A stretch of 64,000 nt of DNA from Buchnera aphidicola (Pemphigus immunis) (lineage in GTDB: Bacteria > Pseudomonadota > Gammaproteobacteria > Enterobacterales > Enterobacteriaceae), in NCBI RefSeq assembly GCF_964059115.1, contig NZ_OZ060408.1, positions 434,001 to 498,000 of the forward strand, in the 5' to 3' direction. Below the pieces are notes generated by a model, which did no database searches, had not been told where the DNA came from, and worked only from the letters and a program-made list of their open reading frames with translations. Shown in pieces: positions 28,542 through 38,896 of the stretch. Numbering within the stretch: position 1 is the stretch's first letter; each line of letters starts with the position of its first letter. A program made the position numbers and the translations under genes.

Positions 28542-31500
28542 ATGTGCAAAATAAAAAAAAAATTAGATATATTAAATATATCTCTACATGGAAAAAAAGT
28601 AATAGAAGCTTCTGCTGGAACTGGAAAAACATTTACTATAATTATGTTATATCTAAGATTACTATTAGGAATAGATAATCATACTATAAATACACGTACA
28701 TTTTCAGTAAAAGAAATTTTGATTGTAACATTCACTAAAAATATGCAAGAAGAGTTAAGAAATAGAATTAAAAAAAATATTTATAATTTTCGTATAGCTT
28801 GTATAAAAAAAGATAGTAAAAATACCTTTTTTAAGGAATTGATATCTAAAATTACTAATTTTAATTATACCAACATGTTACTACTAAAAGCAGAGCATCA
28901 AATAGATCAAGCAGCAATTTTTACGATTCATGGTTTTTGTAATCATATCTTAAGTATACATCAATATTCTTCTAACATATATTTATCAAGAAAAATTCTA
29001 GAAAACACGTATCCTCTATATTTTCAAGCAACATGTGATTTTTGGAGAAAAAAAAGTTTTTCACTATCTATTACAATTTCAAAAATCATTTCTCAATATT
29101 GGAAAAATCCTGAATCACTTTTAAAAGATATCTTAACAATATTAAAAATTTCTCCTAAAATTATTAAACCTATATTAAAAGAAGCAAAAACGATTACCGA
29201 ATACCATGAAGAATTAATAAAAATAATTAATAATTTTAAAAAAATATGGTTAACAGAAAAAGGGAAAATTGTACCATTAATAATTCATTCAGATATAAAT
29301 AAAAGGATATATCATAAAACTAATCTATTAAAATGGATAAAAAAAATTACAATTTGGGCCAATGAAAATACAGAAAACTATTTCATACCAAAAGAACTTA
29401 ATTATTTTAAACAAAGTTTTTTATACGAAAAAACAAAAACAGGAACAATTCCTAAATATATTTTATTTGATAAAATCGATTTTTTTTTAAAAACAAAATT
29501 TTCACTAAAAGAAATTTTCTTATTTCATGCATTAACCGATATTCCAAAAATTTTAAAAAAAGAAAAAGAAAAACAAAGATATTTAGAATTTGATGATTTA
29601 TTAATTTTTCTTTCAAATTCTTTAAAAAAAAATAATTTATCTCAAATAATATGTAAAAAATATCCAGTAACATTTATAGATGAATTTCAAGATACTAGTA
29701 AACTACAATATAGTATATTCAAAAAAATATATATGAAAGAAAATAGTTATCTACTAATATTAATAGGAGATCCAAAACAATCTATTTATAGCTTTCGCGG
29801 AGCTAATATATTTACCTATTTACAATCTAAAAATGAAATCAAAGAACACTATTTCCTCGATACAAATTGGAGAGCATCTAATGATATGAATCATAGTATT
29901 AATTTACTTTTTACTCAACATAAAAATCCTTTTTATTTATCTCAAATTCGTTTTCAACCAACATATTCCGGTAAAAAAGATATAAAATTTACAATTAATG
30001 GAAATAATCAACCAGCATTACGTTTTTTTATGAAACAAGGAAGAAACATATGTATTGATGAATATCAACAATGGATCGCTAATAAATGTGCTCAAAGTAT
30101 AGCTGAATGGTTAGAAAAAGGAAGAAACGGTAAAGCTATAATAAAAAAAGAAAATAAAACTGTTTCACTTCAAGCAAAAGATATAACTATCCTAGTTAGA
30201 AACAAAAATGAATCAGAAATAATAAAAAAAGCTTTAAGTGACGTTAACATTAATTCTTATTATTATTCTGATAAAAAAAATATTTATAATACCATAGAAG
30301 CAAAAGAACTACTTTGGATACTACAATCTATTTTATATCCACATAAAGAAAAATTACTTAAAAAAGCCATGTTCACCAACATATTACAATACAACATTAA
30401 TGAAATCGAAAATGTAAATAAAGAATATGATTTCTGGTCATCATTAATAAAAAAATTTAATAAATATAAAATTATTTGGGAAAAAAAAGGAATCTTTAAT
30501 ATGATCAAAAAAATTTTCACAAATCATATTAAAAGAAATAATACATATACAAATAGTCAATCTAATATTTTTATATTATTACAATTAGCTGAATTATTAC
30601 AAGAAAAATCCAGAAATATTACAGAACATAATTCATTAATTTTTTGGTTAAAAAATAAAATTTTATATTCAAATGATAATTTAAAAAAAAAATATATCAA
30701 ACCATTTTATGATAAAAATTCTATAAAAATTGTTACTTTCTATAAATCTAAAGGATTAGAATATAATATCACATGGATACCTTTTTCTATTAATTTTTTT
30801 AAATCAAAGTATATCTTGTACCATAATAAAAAAACACTACAAACAATATTTGATTTAAATAATAATGAACAAAAAGAAAAAAAAGCAAAAATAGAATACT
30901 TATCTGAAGATATAAGATTATTATATGTTGCACTGACACGATCTATATTACACTGTAGCATAGGAATTGCTCCCGTAATAAAAAATAAAAAAAAAGAAAA
31001 AGATTTTACAGATTTACATAAAAGCGCATTAGGATATATTATTCAATCAGATAAAATATATAATTCCGAAGAATTACTTATTATATTAAAAAAAATTAGC
31101 TCAAATAAATGTATTGAACTAATTTTAAATTTTAAAGAAAATAAAAAGTTTAAAATCATAGAAAAAAAACATAAAAATACTTTATCAGTACAAATAAATA
31201 AAAATATAAATCATCATTGGTGCATCACCAGTTATTCTGCATTAAAAAAAAAACAAATATCAAAAAAAGAAAAAAATATTATCTCTGGTGAATTTTTAAT
31301 AAAAAATAAAAATGTGATTAAGAACAAAGAATACAATATTCACAATTTTCCCAAAGGGAAAATATACGGCACATTTTTACATAATATTCTTAAAAAACAA
31401 AATTTTAAAAAAATAGATTTAATATGGTTAAAAACAGAATTAAGAAAAAATAATTTAAGTGATAAATGGCTGTCAATGTTATCAGAATGGATATCTAACA

Positions 31501-32030
31501 TTAGTAAGACTCCGTTAATAAATAATGAATTTTATTTATCCAAATTAAATATGCAAAAATATATTAAAGAACTAGAATTTTATTTATCAATTAAAAATAC
31601 TATTACTGACACTAAAATTAATAAATTAATGAAATTTTATGATTCTATTTCTAAATCATCTCCTAATTTAAAATTTAATTCTATTACAGGAATTTTAACA
31701 GGATCCATTGATTTTGTATTTTGTTGGAAAAAAAAATATTATTTTATAGATTACAAAACCAATTGGTTAGGAAGTTCTTATCATTTTTATGATAGCAAAA
31801 AAATAAAATACCACATGATAAAAAACAGATATGATTTACAATACCAATTATATAGTTTAGCACTACATAGATATCTACAACAAAAAATTAAAAATTATCA
31901 ATTTAATTTACATTTTGGAGGAATATTTTTTTGGTTTTTACGCGCAATCGATAATAATAACAAAAACAAAGGAATATTTTATACTCTTCCTAAAAAAATA
32001 TTTATTGAAAAATTGGATCAAATTTTTTAA
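28542..32030 (+). CDS. recB: Exonuclease V beta subunit RecB
   Basis: RecB is the 3'-5' helicase and the nuclease of RecBCD. The 1162 residues (E. coli 1180) contain Walker A ASAGTGKTFT near residue 23, helicase motif II DEFQDTS, motif III GDPKQSIYSFRGANIFTY and motif VI RLLYVALTRS. The C-terminal nuclease domain keeps all active-site elements: GTFLHNILKK with the metal-binding His, GSIDFVF with the first Asp, and FIDYKTNWLG with the Asp and Lys pair. The ptrA gene found between recC and recB in E. coli is absent. recD starts 17 bases after the stop. No Shine-Dalgarno is evident. The enzyme is of use only if RecC is produced. Confidence 0.96.
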   Translation: MCKIKKKLDILNISLHGKKVIEASAGTGKTFTIIMLYLRLLLGIDNHTINTRTFSVKEILIVTFTKNMQEELRNRIKKNIYNFRIACIKKDSKNTFFKELISKITNFNYTNMLLLKAEHQIDQAAIFTIHGFCNHILSIHQYSSNIYLSRKILENTYPLYFQATCDFWRKKSFSLSITISKIISQYWKNPESLLKDILTILKISPKIIKPILKEAKTITEYHEELIKIINNFKKIWLTEKGKIVPLIIHSDINKRIYHKTNLLKWIKKITIWANENTENYFIPKELNYFKQSFLYEKTKTGTIPKYILFDKIDFFLKTKFSLKEIFLFHALTDIPKILKKEKEKQRYLEFDDLLIFLSNSLKKNNLSQIICKKYPVTFIDEFQDTSKLQYSIFKKIYMKENSYLLILIGDPKQSIYSFRGANIFTYLQSKNEIKEHYFLDTNWRASNDMNHSINLLFTQHKNPFYLSQIRFQPTYSGKKDIKFTINGNNQPALRFFMKQGRNICIDEYQQWIANKCAQSIAEWLEKGRNGKAIIKKENKTVSLQAKDITILVRNKNESEIIKKALSDVNINSYYYSDKKNIYNTIEAKELLWILQSILYPHKEKLLKKAMFTNILQYNINEIENVNKEYDFWSSLIKKFNKYKIIWEKKGIFNMIKKIFTNHIKRNNTYTNSQSNIFILLQLAELLQEKSRNITEHNSLIFWLKNKILYSNDNLKKKYIKPFYDKNSIKIVTFYKSKGLEYNITWIPFSINFFKSKYILYHNKKTLQTIFDLNNNEQKEKKAKIEYLSEDIRLLYVALTRSILHCSIGIAPVIKNKKKEKDFTDLHKSALGYIIQSDKIYNSEELLIILKKISSNKCIELILNFKENKKFKIIEKKHKNTLSVQINKNINHHWCITSYSALKKKQISKKEKNIISGEFLIKNKNVIKNKEYNIHNFPKGKIYGTFLHNILKKQNFKKIDLIWLKTELRKNNLSDKWLSMLSEWISNISKTPLINNEFYLSKLNMQKYIKELEFYLSIKNTITDTKINKLMKFYDSISKSSPNLKFNSITGILTGSIDFVFCWKKKYYFIDYKTNWLGSSYHFYDSKKIKYHMIKNRYDLQYQLYSLALHRYLQQKIKNYQFNLHFGGIFFWFLRAIDNNNKNKGIFYTLPKKIFIEKLDQIF

Positions 32031-32046
32031 AAAATTAAAAATTAAT

Positions 32047-33870
32047 ATGACGAAAATGATCTCTTTACTAAATCAAGCTTTAAAAAAAAAAATAATTAAT
32101 GACATTGATTTTTATTTTGCAACTTATGTAGCAACTAAAAATCAACCAGCAATAATGTTAGCAGCTGCTTGTGTAAGTTATACTACTAATTGTGGTCATG
32201 TATGTTTACCAATTTTTAATCTTGAAAATCAACTTGTATTTCCTAAAAAAGAAAAAAAATTCACAAATAAATTATGGAATTTAGCAGGAAATCCTAAAAA
32301 TTGGACTAAAACATTATTAAATAGTAATATCGTTAGTTATAATACTCATTTAACTCCTTTAGTATTACTTAAAAATAATTTATACTTAAATTATTTATGG
32401 CAAGCTGAAAAAAAAGTCTCTTTATTTATATCAAGTAACAAAAAAGAAAAAATAAATGTTAAATTATCTAAAACAACATTAAAATCATTGTTCAATGAAA
32501 AAAATGATAATTTTCAAAAAATTGCCGTAGCCATGACGATAATTTGGAAAATAACTTTTATAATCGGAGGACCTGGAACAGGAAAAACTACCGTTGTTGC
32601 CAAAATATTATTAACATTAATACGCATATCTAAAAAAAATATAAAAATAAAACTAACTGCTCCAACAGGGAAATCCGCAGCACGTCTATCTGAATCTTTA
32701 ACCAATGCTTTAAAAAAAATAAAATTAAATCCATCAGAAAAAAATATGTTACCAAAACATGCTATTACATTACATGCACTATTAGGAATTTCAGAAACAA
32801 ATAAAAAACCGTTCTTTAATAAAAATAATTTATTGAATGTAGATATATTAATTATTGATGAATCTTCGATGATTGATTTATTACTTATGGAAAAATTAAT
32901 TGATGCATTACCTAAAAAAACCAAAGTCATTTTTTTAGGAGATATCAATCAATTACCTCCTGTTGATCCTGGAACGATATTAAAAGATATATATAATAAT
33001 TATCATTACGCTTATAGTCAAAAAAATAAAAAAATATTAGAACATATTACAGAATGCAAGATTAAAACAATCGATAATCTTTCAAATAATAAAATTAATG
33101 ACAGTATCTGTATTCTAAAGAAAAAATATAGATTTAATCCTATATCAGATATTTCTAAATTAGAAGAAGACTTAAATAAAAACAAATTAAATCTAGTAAA
33201 TAAAATATTCTTCAACAAATATAAAAATATTACCCATCATGAAATAAATGATAAAAAAGAATACTTTAATATGATTAACAATATTATAAAAGGATATATT
33301 GAATATTTAAATTATATAAAAAAAGATCAAAATATAAAAAATATAATAAAAAAATTCAACGAATATCGTGTTATCTGTGCGATAAAAAACGGAATTTATG
33401 GAATAAAAAAAATAAATATATTCATAGAAGAAATAATGGAAAAAATGAATATCATTGAATTTGTTCGAATTAATAATAATATTTGGTACATTGGAAAACC
33501 TATTTTAATTACCAAAAATAACAAATCTTTAGGATTATTTAATGGAGACATAGGAATCACTTTATTAGATAATAAAAAAATATTAAAAATTTTTTTTATA
33601 TTACCCTACAACAATATTAAAATTATACCTATTGAACTTATTTCTGAATATGAAACAACTTGGGCAATGACAATACATAAATCACAAGGATCAGAATTTG
33701 AACATACAGTACTAATTTTACCTAATGAAGATCAAAAAATTTTAACAAAAGAACTTTTTTATACAGCTATAACAAGAGCACGTAATAAATTAACAATATA
33801 TTCTAGAAAAAAAATATTGTTTAAAATAATAAAGAGAAAAAATATAAGATACAGTGGATTAAATACTTAA
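32047..33870 (+). CDS. recD: Exonuclease V alpha subunit RecD
   Basis: RecD is the 5'-3' superfamily 1B helicase of RecBCD. I start it at the ATG at 32047 (MTKMISLLNQALKKK), because the open frame upstream to 31915 overlaps recB and matches nothing. This gives 607 residues (E. coli 608). Walker A is GGPGTGKTTVVAKIL, Walker B IDESSMIDLLLMEKL, motif III FLGDINQLPPVDPG, and the C-terminal motif is TIHKSQGSEFEHTVLILP followed by YTAITRARNKL. In E. coli argA follows; here a long spacer follows instead. Confidence 0.95.
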   Translation: MTKMISLLNQALKKKIINDIDFYFATYVATKNQPAIMLAAACVSYTTNCGHVCLPIFNLENQLVFPKKEKKFTNKLWNLAGNPKNWTKTLLNSNIVSYNTHLTPLVLLKNNLYLNYLWQAEKKVSLFISSNKKEKINVKLSKTTLKSLFNEKNDNFQKIAVAMTIIWKITFIIGGPGTGKTTVVAKILLTLIRISKKNIKIKLTAPTGKSAARLSESLTNALKKIKLNPSEKNMLPKHAITLHALLGISETNKKPFFNKNNLLNVDILIIDESSMIDLLLMEKLIDALPKKTKVIFLGDINQLPPVDPGTILKDIYNNYHYAYSQKNKKILEHITECKIKTIDNLSNNKINDSICILKKKYRFNPISDISKLEEDLNKNKLNLVNKIFFNKYKNITHHEINDKKEYFNMINNIIKGYIEYLNYIKKDQNIKNIIKKFNEYRVICAIKNGIYGIKKINIFIEEIMEKMNIIEFVRINNNIWYIGKPILITKNNKSLGLFNGDIGITLLDNKKILKIFFILPYNNIKIIPIELISEYETTWAMTIHKSQGSEFEHTVLILPNEDQKILTKELFYTAITRARNKLTIYSRKKILFKIIKRKNIRYSGLNT

Positions 33871-34833
33871 TAATTTTTATAAAAAAATAAATCAGAAGAA
33901 AAATGATTTCTTAAAAAATATAAATATTAAATTAATAATTATATATATACTCAGTATATTATTCTTTAGTTTTTTAACGATTTTATTATTATTAAAAATG
34001 ATCTCATATCTTATCTAAAAAATGCTTCTTACAATAAAAAAACATTTTTACAATTAACTAAATAATTTTAATTCACTACCTATCTACATATTGATTACTA
34101 TTTTAAATAAAATAAACATTAATAAATGATCATAATCTGATAATAATAAAATATTTTTTTAAAACATTAGAAAAAATTAAATAAAAATATTTTCGATTAT
34201 CAATATAAATAACAAAAAATAAAAAAACATTTATTTATAATTTAAACATAAATTATAAATATTCGTATTAATTCTAAAAATTTAACCATTAAAATAATAA
34301 TAATTAACGAATTATTTATATTTTCATAATTAAATATAAATAAATTCCTTTATAAAAAAATCGGATATTTTTATAATGACATTATTTAAATCAATAAATA
34401 TATTAACCATTTCTTATAAAATTTATCGTTTCTTTTAATTTTTTAAAAATATGATATACCGGTTTTTAAAATATTCTATTCCAATATTTTTATAAAACAA
34501 GATGAATTCTAGAAACATAAATAAAAAATTTTTATATTAAATAATTTTCTCTTTATTATAAATTTATAATTTTTATTATTGATAAATCTAATACAAAAAA
34601 ATTATAATAATATTTTTTAACTAATTCAGTTAAAATTTTATAAATCTAATCTTTTTTAGAGAAAACATAAAAAAATATATATAAATAATAAACTGTTATC
34701 ATAAAAAATTAATTAAAAAAAAAGATAATAAAAAATTATTTAAATTAAAACAAAAATAATATTTTTTAAAAATGATGGATAAAAATAGAAAATTAAAAAA
34801 CAAAAAAGATATTTAAAAATATATTTTTAAAAT
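33871..34833. other. 963-base gene-free spacer; argA and mltA expected here are absent
   Basis: In E. coli and, as I recall, in Buchnera of pea aphid, argA follows recD, and mltA lies next to the initiator tRNA genes. Here neither can be recognised in any frame: only short open frames broken by many stops and no argA-like or MltA-like motif. The stretch is likely the eroded remains of both, but I could not align any part of it, so this is inference from position. Confidence 0.6.
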
Positions 34834-34910
<77 letters not shown>

Positions 34911-35354
34911 TTCGTTAATATACTAACTATACTCCTATAGAATTATCATGCAACCTTTTTTTTAAAAAATTATTAATTTTTAATTTAATCGTTTATTTTT
35001 TAAACAAAACAATATATTTTATGAATATAAAATTAAGAATAGATTATAAAATTAATTTTTTAAAAAAATCACTTATTTATTTTACTGCTGTCTTTTTTAA
35101 CACTCACCAATTTAAAAACAAAAAAAATTTTACAAAAAATTATATCTCATTATGATATCAATTAAAAAAACCTTTCAATTCTATAATTTATAATACAATA
35201 TATGTAAAAATATTACCTCACAAAATTAAATTTTAAAAGATCAAAAAATATTAAAATCAAAATAAAAAATAAATATAGTATATAAACACTTTATAAAAAT
35301 TTATGGTATTATACCATTCACAATAAATAAAACATTATTTTTAATGAGGATTAA
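34911..35354. other. AT-rich spacer between tRNA-fMet and ribE
   Basis: A 444-base gap between the start of the minus-strand tRNA and the start of ribE. I see no gene and no clear hairpin. It must hold the divergent promoters for the tRNA and the rib genes. Confidence 0.5.
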
Positions 35355-35825
35355 ATGATATTAATTGAAACAGGAGTATCATCCAAAGATTCATTAATAA
35401 GCATCATTATATCACGTTTTAACGAATTTATTAATCAAAACTTATTAAACGGAACTATAGATACCTTAAAAAGAATAGGTAAAGTAAAAGAAGAAAATAT
35501 TTTAGTTATAAAAGTACCAGGTGCTTACGAATTACCATTAATTGCAAAAAATATAGCTAATTTAAAAAAATATAATGCCATCATTGCATTAGGAACTATT
35601 ATTAAAGGAAATACTTCTCATTTTAAATATATATCACGAGAAGTCAGTTCTGGTTTAGCAAAAGTAAGTCTAAAAAATAATATTCCTATTGCTTTTGGAA
35701 TACTTACTACTGAAAATATAGAACAAGCTATCGAAAGATCTGGTTCTAAAATGGGAAATAAAGGAGTTGAAGCAGCATTATGTGCATTAGAAATGATTAA
35801 TATAATCAAAAAAATAAAGAAATAG
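35355..35825 (+). CDS. ribE: 6,7-dimethyl-8-ribityllumazine synthase (RibE of Buchnera naming, RibH of E. coli)
   Basis: This enzyme condenses ribityl-aminouracil with dihydroxybutanone phosphate to make lumazine, the penultimate step of riboflavin synthesis. The 156 residues equal the E. coli length. Conserved stretches are [38 protein letters not shown] with the catalytic His, and [21 protein letters not shown] lies seven bases before the ATG. ribD (36987) and nusB (38169) follow on the same strand, with the decayed thiL between. The gene order differs from E. coli (ribD-ribH-nusB-thiL). Confidence 0.96.
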   Translation: MILIETGVSSKDSLISIIISRFNEFINQNLLNGTIDTLKRIGKVKEENILVIKVPGAYELPLIAKNIANLKKYNAIIALGTIIKGNTSHFKYISREVSSGLAKVSLKNNIPIAFGILTTENIEQAIERSGSKMGNKGVEAALCALEMINIIKKIKK

Positions 35826-35937
35826 AAATATATATATCATTAATTATTTAATACTATAATGCTAATATCGATTAATTTTAAAAAATTATTAACAATTCAT
35901 TTCACTAATTAAAATTTATTTTAAAAATTTTCAAAAT

Positions 35938-36858
35938 ATGTTATATAATGAATTTCAAATCATAGAAAAATATTTCAATAAAATTAAAAAAAATGTGATA
36001 CAAGGAATAGAAAACGATTGTGCAATTATTAAAATACCTAATGGACAAATAGTTTCTATTAGCCTGATACTCTCATAAAAAGTATTCATTTTTTACGCAA
36101 TATTTCCCTTATAGATTTAGGACACAAAGCCATAGCAGTTAATCTCAGTGATTTAGCCGCTATGAGTTCTAAACCAAAATGGCTTACTCTATCCTTAACT
36201 ATTCCTAAAAAAAATACCACATAGTTAAAAAATTTTAGTCAAAGTTTACTACAGACAACAAGTAAATATGACATGCAATTAATAGGAAAAGATACTATGC
36301 CCAAGAAAGATCCACTAAGTATAAAAATTAGTGTTTTTGGATATAACTTTAAGAAACAAATTTTATTTCATCACGAAGCTAAAATAGGAGATTTAATTTA
36401 TGTTACTAGCACATTAAGAGAAAATGCTGCTCGATTAACTATTTTACAAAAAAAAATACTCTTACGAAAAAAAATATATATAAATTTTAAAAAAAAATAC
36501 GTCCCTATCCAAGAATCCCACAAGGTATAACTTTAATAAAAATTGCAAACTCTGATATCGATATTTCTGATAGATTGCTAATGGATTTAAGACATATATT
36601 ATATGAAATTCAATGTGGATCCAATATAAATTTAAATAAAATAACTGTTGCTAACATACTAAAAAAATTTTATCCTCAAACATGGTTAGATTGGGCATTA
36701 AATGGAGAAGAAAATTAAAAATTATATTTTACAATACCTAAATTTAAAAAAATATTTTAAATGAAAATCTCAATAAAATTAAAGTACCTTTTACTTATAG
36801 AGGAAATATTACTAAATATAAAAATAAATTTAATATATTTTACAATGGAAAAAAATAA
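35938..36858 (+). pseudogene. thiL: Thiamine-monophosphate kinase, multi-lesion pseudogene
   Basis: ThiL phosphorylates thiamine phosphate to thiamine pyrophosphate. The remains can be followed from MLYNEFQIIEKYFNK at 35938, through [24 protein letters not shown] and KIGDLIYVT, to WLDWALNGEEN, but across several breaks. A one-base loss near 36064 moves the frame before the DTL motif. A TAG replaces Trp at about 36223. A shift at A9 (36489-36497) separates the FKKK segment from RPYPRIPQGI. A TAA follows the GGEDY-equivalent at about 36717, and another stop comes shortly after. Active-site residues have also changed: the GIGDD motif reads GIEND, and SDG reads SDR. Unlike lgt, recC and tusE, one extra base could not restore it. 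The fragment at 36273-36530 should not be called a gene. Confidence 0.92.
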
Positions 36859-36986
36859 AAATAATCATTTATTATTATAAATAATATATATTTTCACATA
36901 TTTTGATATGTTACTAAATAAAAATATTTTTATATATATAAATAAAAATAAAATTTTAATAATACTAATAATATTAACAAAAAATT

Positions 36987-38090
36987 ATGAAAGATATTTT
37001 TTATATGAAAAAAGCTATAAAATTAGCTAAACTAGGAGAATTTACAACTTCACCTAATCCTAACGTAGGTTGTATAATCGTAAAAAATAACATTATCGTT
37101 GGAAAAGGATGGCATAAAAAACAAGGAGAAAAACATGCAGAAATACATGCTTTATCTATGGCAAAAGGAAAAACAAAAGGAGCTACCGTTTACGTAACTT
37201 TAGAACCTTGTAGTCACTTTGGACTAACTCCTCCTTGCTGTCTTGCGTTAATTCAAGCAGGAATATTACGCGTAGTTATAGCTGTATCAGATCCTAATCC
37301 TAAAGTATCTGGAAAAGGAATAATACAGTTAAAAAAAGCAGGAATATTAATAACAACAGGAATTATGTCTAAAGAATCTCAAAATATCAATCAAGGTTTT
37401 TTCAAAAGAATGAAGACTGGTATTCCATGGATTCAATTAAAATTAGGAATTTCCATTGACGGACGCTCTGCTTTAAAAAATGGAAAAAGTAAATGGATTA
37501 CTTCTCCCGAATCACGAAAAGACGTGCAATATTTTAGGAAAAAATCTGGAGTAATACTCAGTAGCAGCCAAACCATCTTAACCGATAATCCATTATTAAA
37601 CATAAGAAAAGATACTAATATCTTATCGGTATCTAATGAAATAAAAAATCAACCTATACGAGTAATTATAGACAGTAAAAATAGAATACAACCATTCCAC
37701 AAATGTATTAACAGTAAAGGAGAAATTTGGTTAGCCAGATTAAAAAAAGATAAAAACATTTGGCCTAAAAATGTAAAACAAATAATTTTCTCTAAAAATA
37801 AAAATTATATAAATTTAAAACACTTAATATCATATCTAGGAAATTATAATATCAATAATATATGGATAGAAGCAGGAGCTTCTCTCTCAGGATCCTTAAT
37901 AAAATTAAAAATAATAGACGAATTAATTCTTTATGTAGCACCTAAATTATTAGGTCATCATGCAAAACCATTGTGCATACTAGAAAAATATCTAGATTTA
38001 AATACAGTACCAACGTTTACATTTAAAGATGTAACCAAAATAGGCACTGACATACGTTTAATTTTAAAAATAAATAAAAATAAAATTTGA
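36987..38090 (+). CDS. ribD: Bifunctional riboflavin deaminase-reductase RibD
   Basis: RibD carries out two consecutive steps of riboflavin synthesis: deamination of the pyrimidine ring and reduction of the ribose side chain. The N-terminal cytidine-deaminase-like domain has zinc ligands in HAEIHAL and PCSHFGLTPPCC. The C-terminal reductase begins near WIQLKLGISIDGRSA and includes WIEAGASLSGSL. Total length is 367 residues, identical to E. coli. As I recall, the two domains are separate genes (ribD1, ribD2) in Buchnera of pea aphid, so an intact fusion is the ancestral state. No Shine-Dalgarno is visible. nusB follows after 78 bases. Confidence 0.96.
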   Translation: MKDIFYMKKAIKLAKLGEFTTSPNPNVGCIIVKNNIIVGKGWHKKQGEKHAEIHALSMAKGKTKGATVYVTLEPCSHFGLTPPCCLALIQAGILRVVIAVSDPNPKVSGKGIIQLKKAGILITTGIMSKESQNINQGFFKRMKTGIPWIQLKLGISIDGRSALKNGKSKWITSPESRKDVQYFRKKSGVILSSSQTILTDNPLLNIRKDTNILSVSNEIKNQPIRVIIDSKNRIQPFHKCINSKGEIWLARLKKDKNIWPKNVKQIIFSKNKNYINLKHLISYLGNYNINNIWIEAGASLSGSLIKLKIIDELILYVAPKLLGHHAKPLCILEKYLDLNTVPTFTFKDVTKIGTDIRLILKINKNKI

Positions 38091-38168
38091 TAAAAAACAA
38101 AAAATATCATTTAATTATAAATAAATTTTTTGTTTTTTAAAATAAATTATATATAATTAGGAATATAT

Positions 38169-38591
38169 ATGAAAACCAATTCTCGTAGAAAAGCTCGTGA
38201 ATGTATCATACAAGTACTGTACTCTTGGCAAATATCTAAAAATAACATTAATTATATTATTTCACAATTTTTAGCAGAAAAAAATGTCAAAAAAATTGAT
38301 ATGAATTATTTTCACGAAATAATTGTTGGTATTGTTAAAAACTACAAATATATAGATGAATTAATACGACCTTTTCTTTCTCGCACATTAGAAGAAGTAG
38401 GACAAATAGAAAAATCCATTTTAAGATTATCCTTTTATGAATTATTGAAAAGATTAGATATTCCTTATAAAGTTTCCATTAACGAAAGTATAGAATTAGC
38501 TAAATCTTTTGGAGCCAAAGACAGTCATAAATTTATCAATGGAGTACTTGACAAAGCAGCATGGAAAATTAGAATCCATAAAAAAAAATAA
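38169..38591 (+). CDS. nusB: Transcription antitermination factor NusB
   Basis: NusB binds boxA RNA with NusE (S10) to support antitermination in rRNA operons. The 140-residue, all-helical protein starts [20 protein letters not shown] and ends with the conserved [21 protein letters not shown] followed by INGVLDK. E. coli NusB is 139 residues. AGGA lies eight bases before the ATG. It closes the rib-nus group. No defect is seen. Confidence 0.95.
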   Translation: MKTNSRRKARECIIQVLYSWQISKNNINYIISQFLAEKNVKKIDMNYFHEIIVGIVKNYKYIDELIRPFLSRTLEEVGQIEKSILRLSFYELLKRLDIPYKVSINESIELAKSFGAKDSHKFINGVLDKAAWKIRIHKKK

Positions 38592-38896
38592 GTTTTATAT
38601 ATTTATTTAGTAGACAAAATTAATATCTTCTTGTATATATAAAAATATATTTTAAAAAATAAACATGATGTTTAATATTTTTAAAAAACACAATAATATT
38701 AAAATTTATAAAAAATCACTTATACTTACCAAAAATAAATTATTTTCACTAAAAATAATATTAACAAATATAGTGTTAAATTCTGCATGACCTAAATAAA
38801 TACTTAAAATTTAAAATAAAAAAGTGCTGATTATATTATTTTTAAAAAATATTTCAAATTTATATCCATCCATTTTTAATCTTTTAATTCTTAAAA
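38592..38896. other. Convergent AT-rich spacer between nusB and yajR
   Basis: A 305-base gap between convergent genes. I see no coding signal and no well-formed terminator hairpin. In E. coli thiL and pgpA follow nusB; nothing like pgpA is visible. Confidence 0.5.

Noticed and set aside
31915..32046. Longer recD start overlapping the end of recB
   Set aside because: The extra 44 residues are out-of-frame recB sequence; starting at 32047 gives the family length.
32514..32948. 144-residue minus-strand reading frame inside recD
   Set aside because: It is antisense to the conserved RecD helicase motifs; the open frame reflects codon bias.
36273..36530. Separate 85-residue gene
   Set aside because: It is the middle piece of the thiL pseudogene, with ThiL homology continuing on both sides in other frames.
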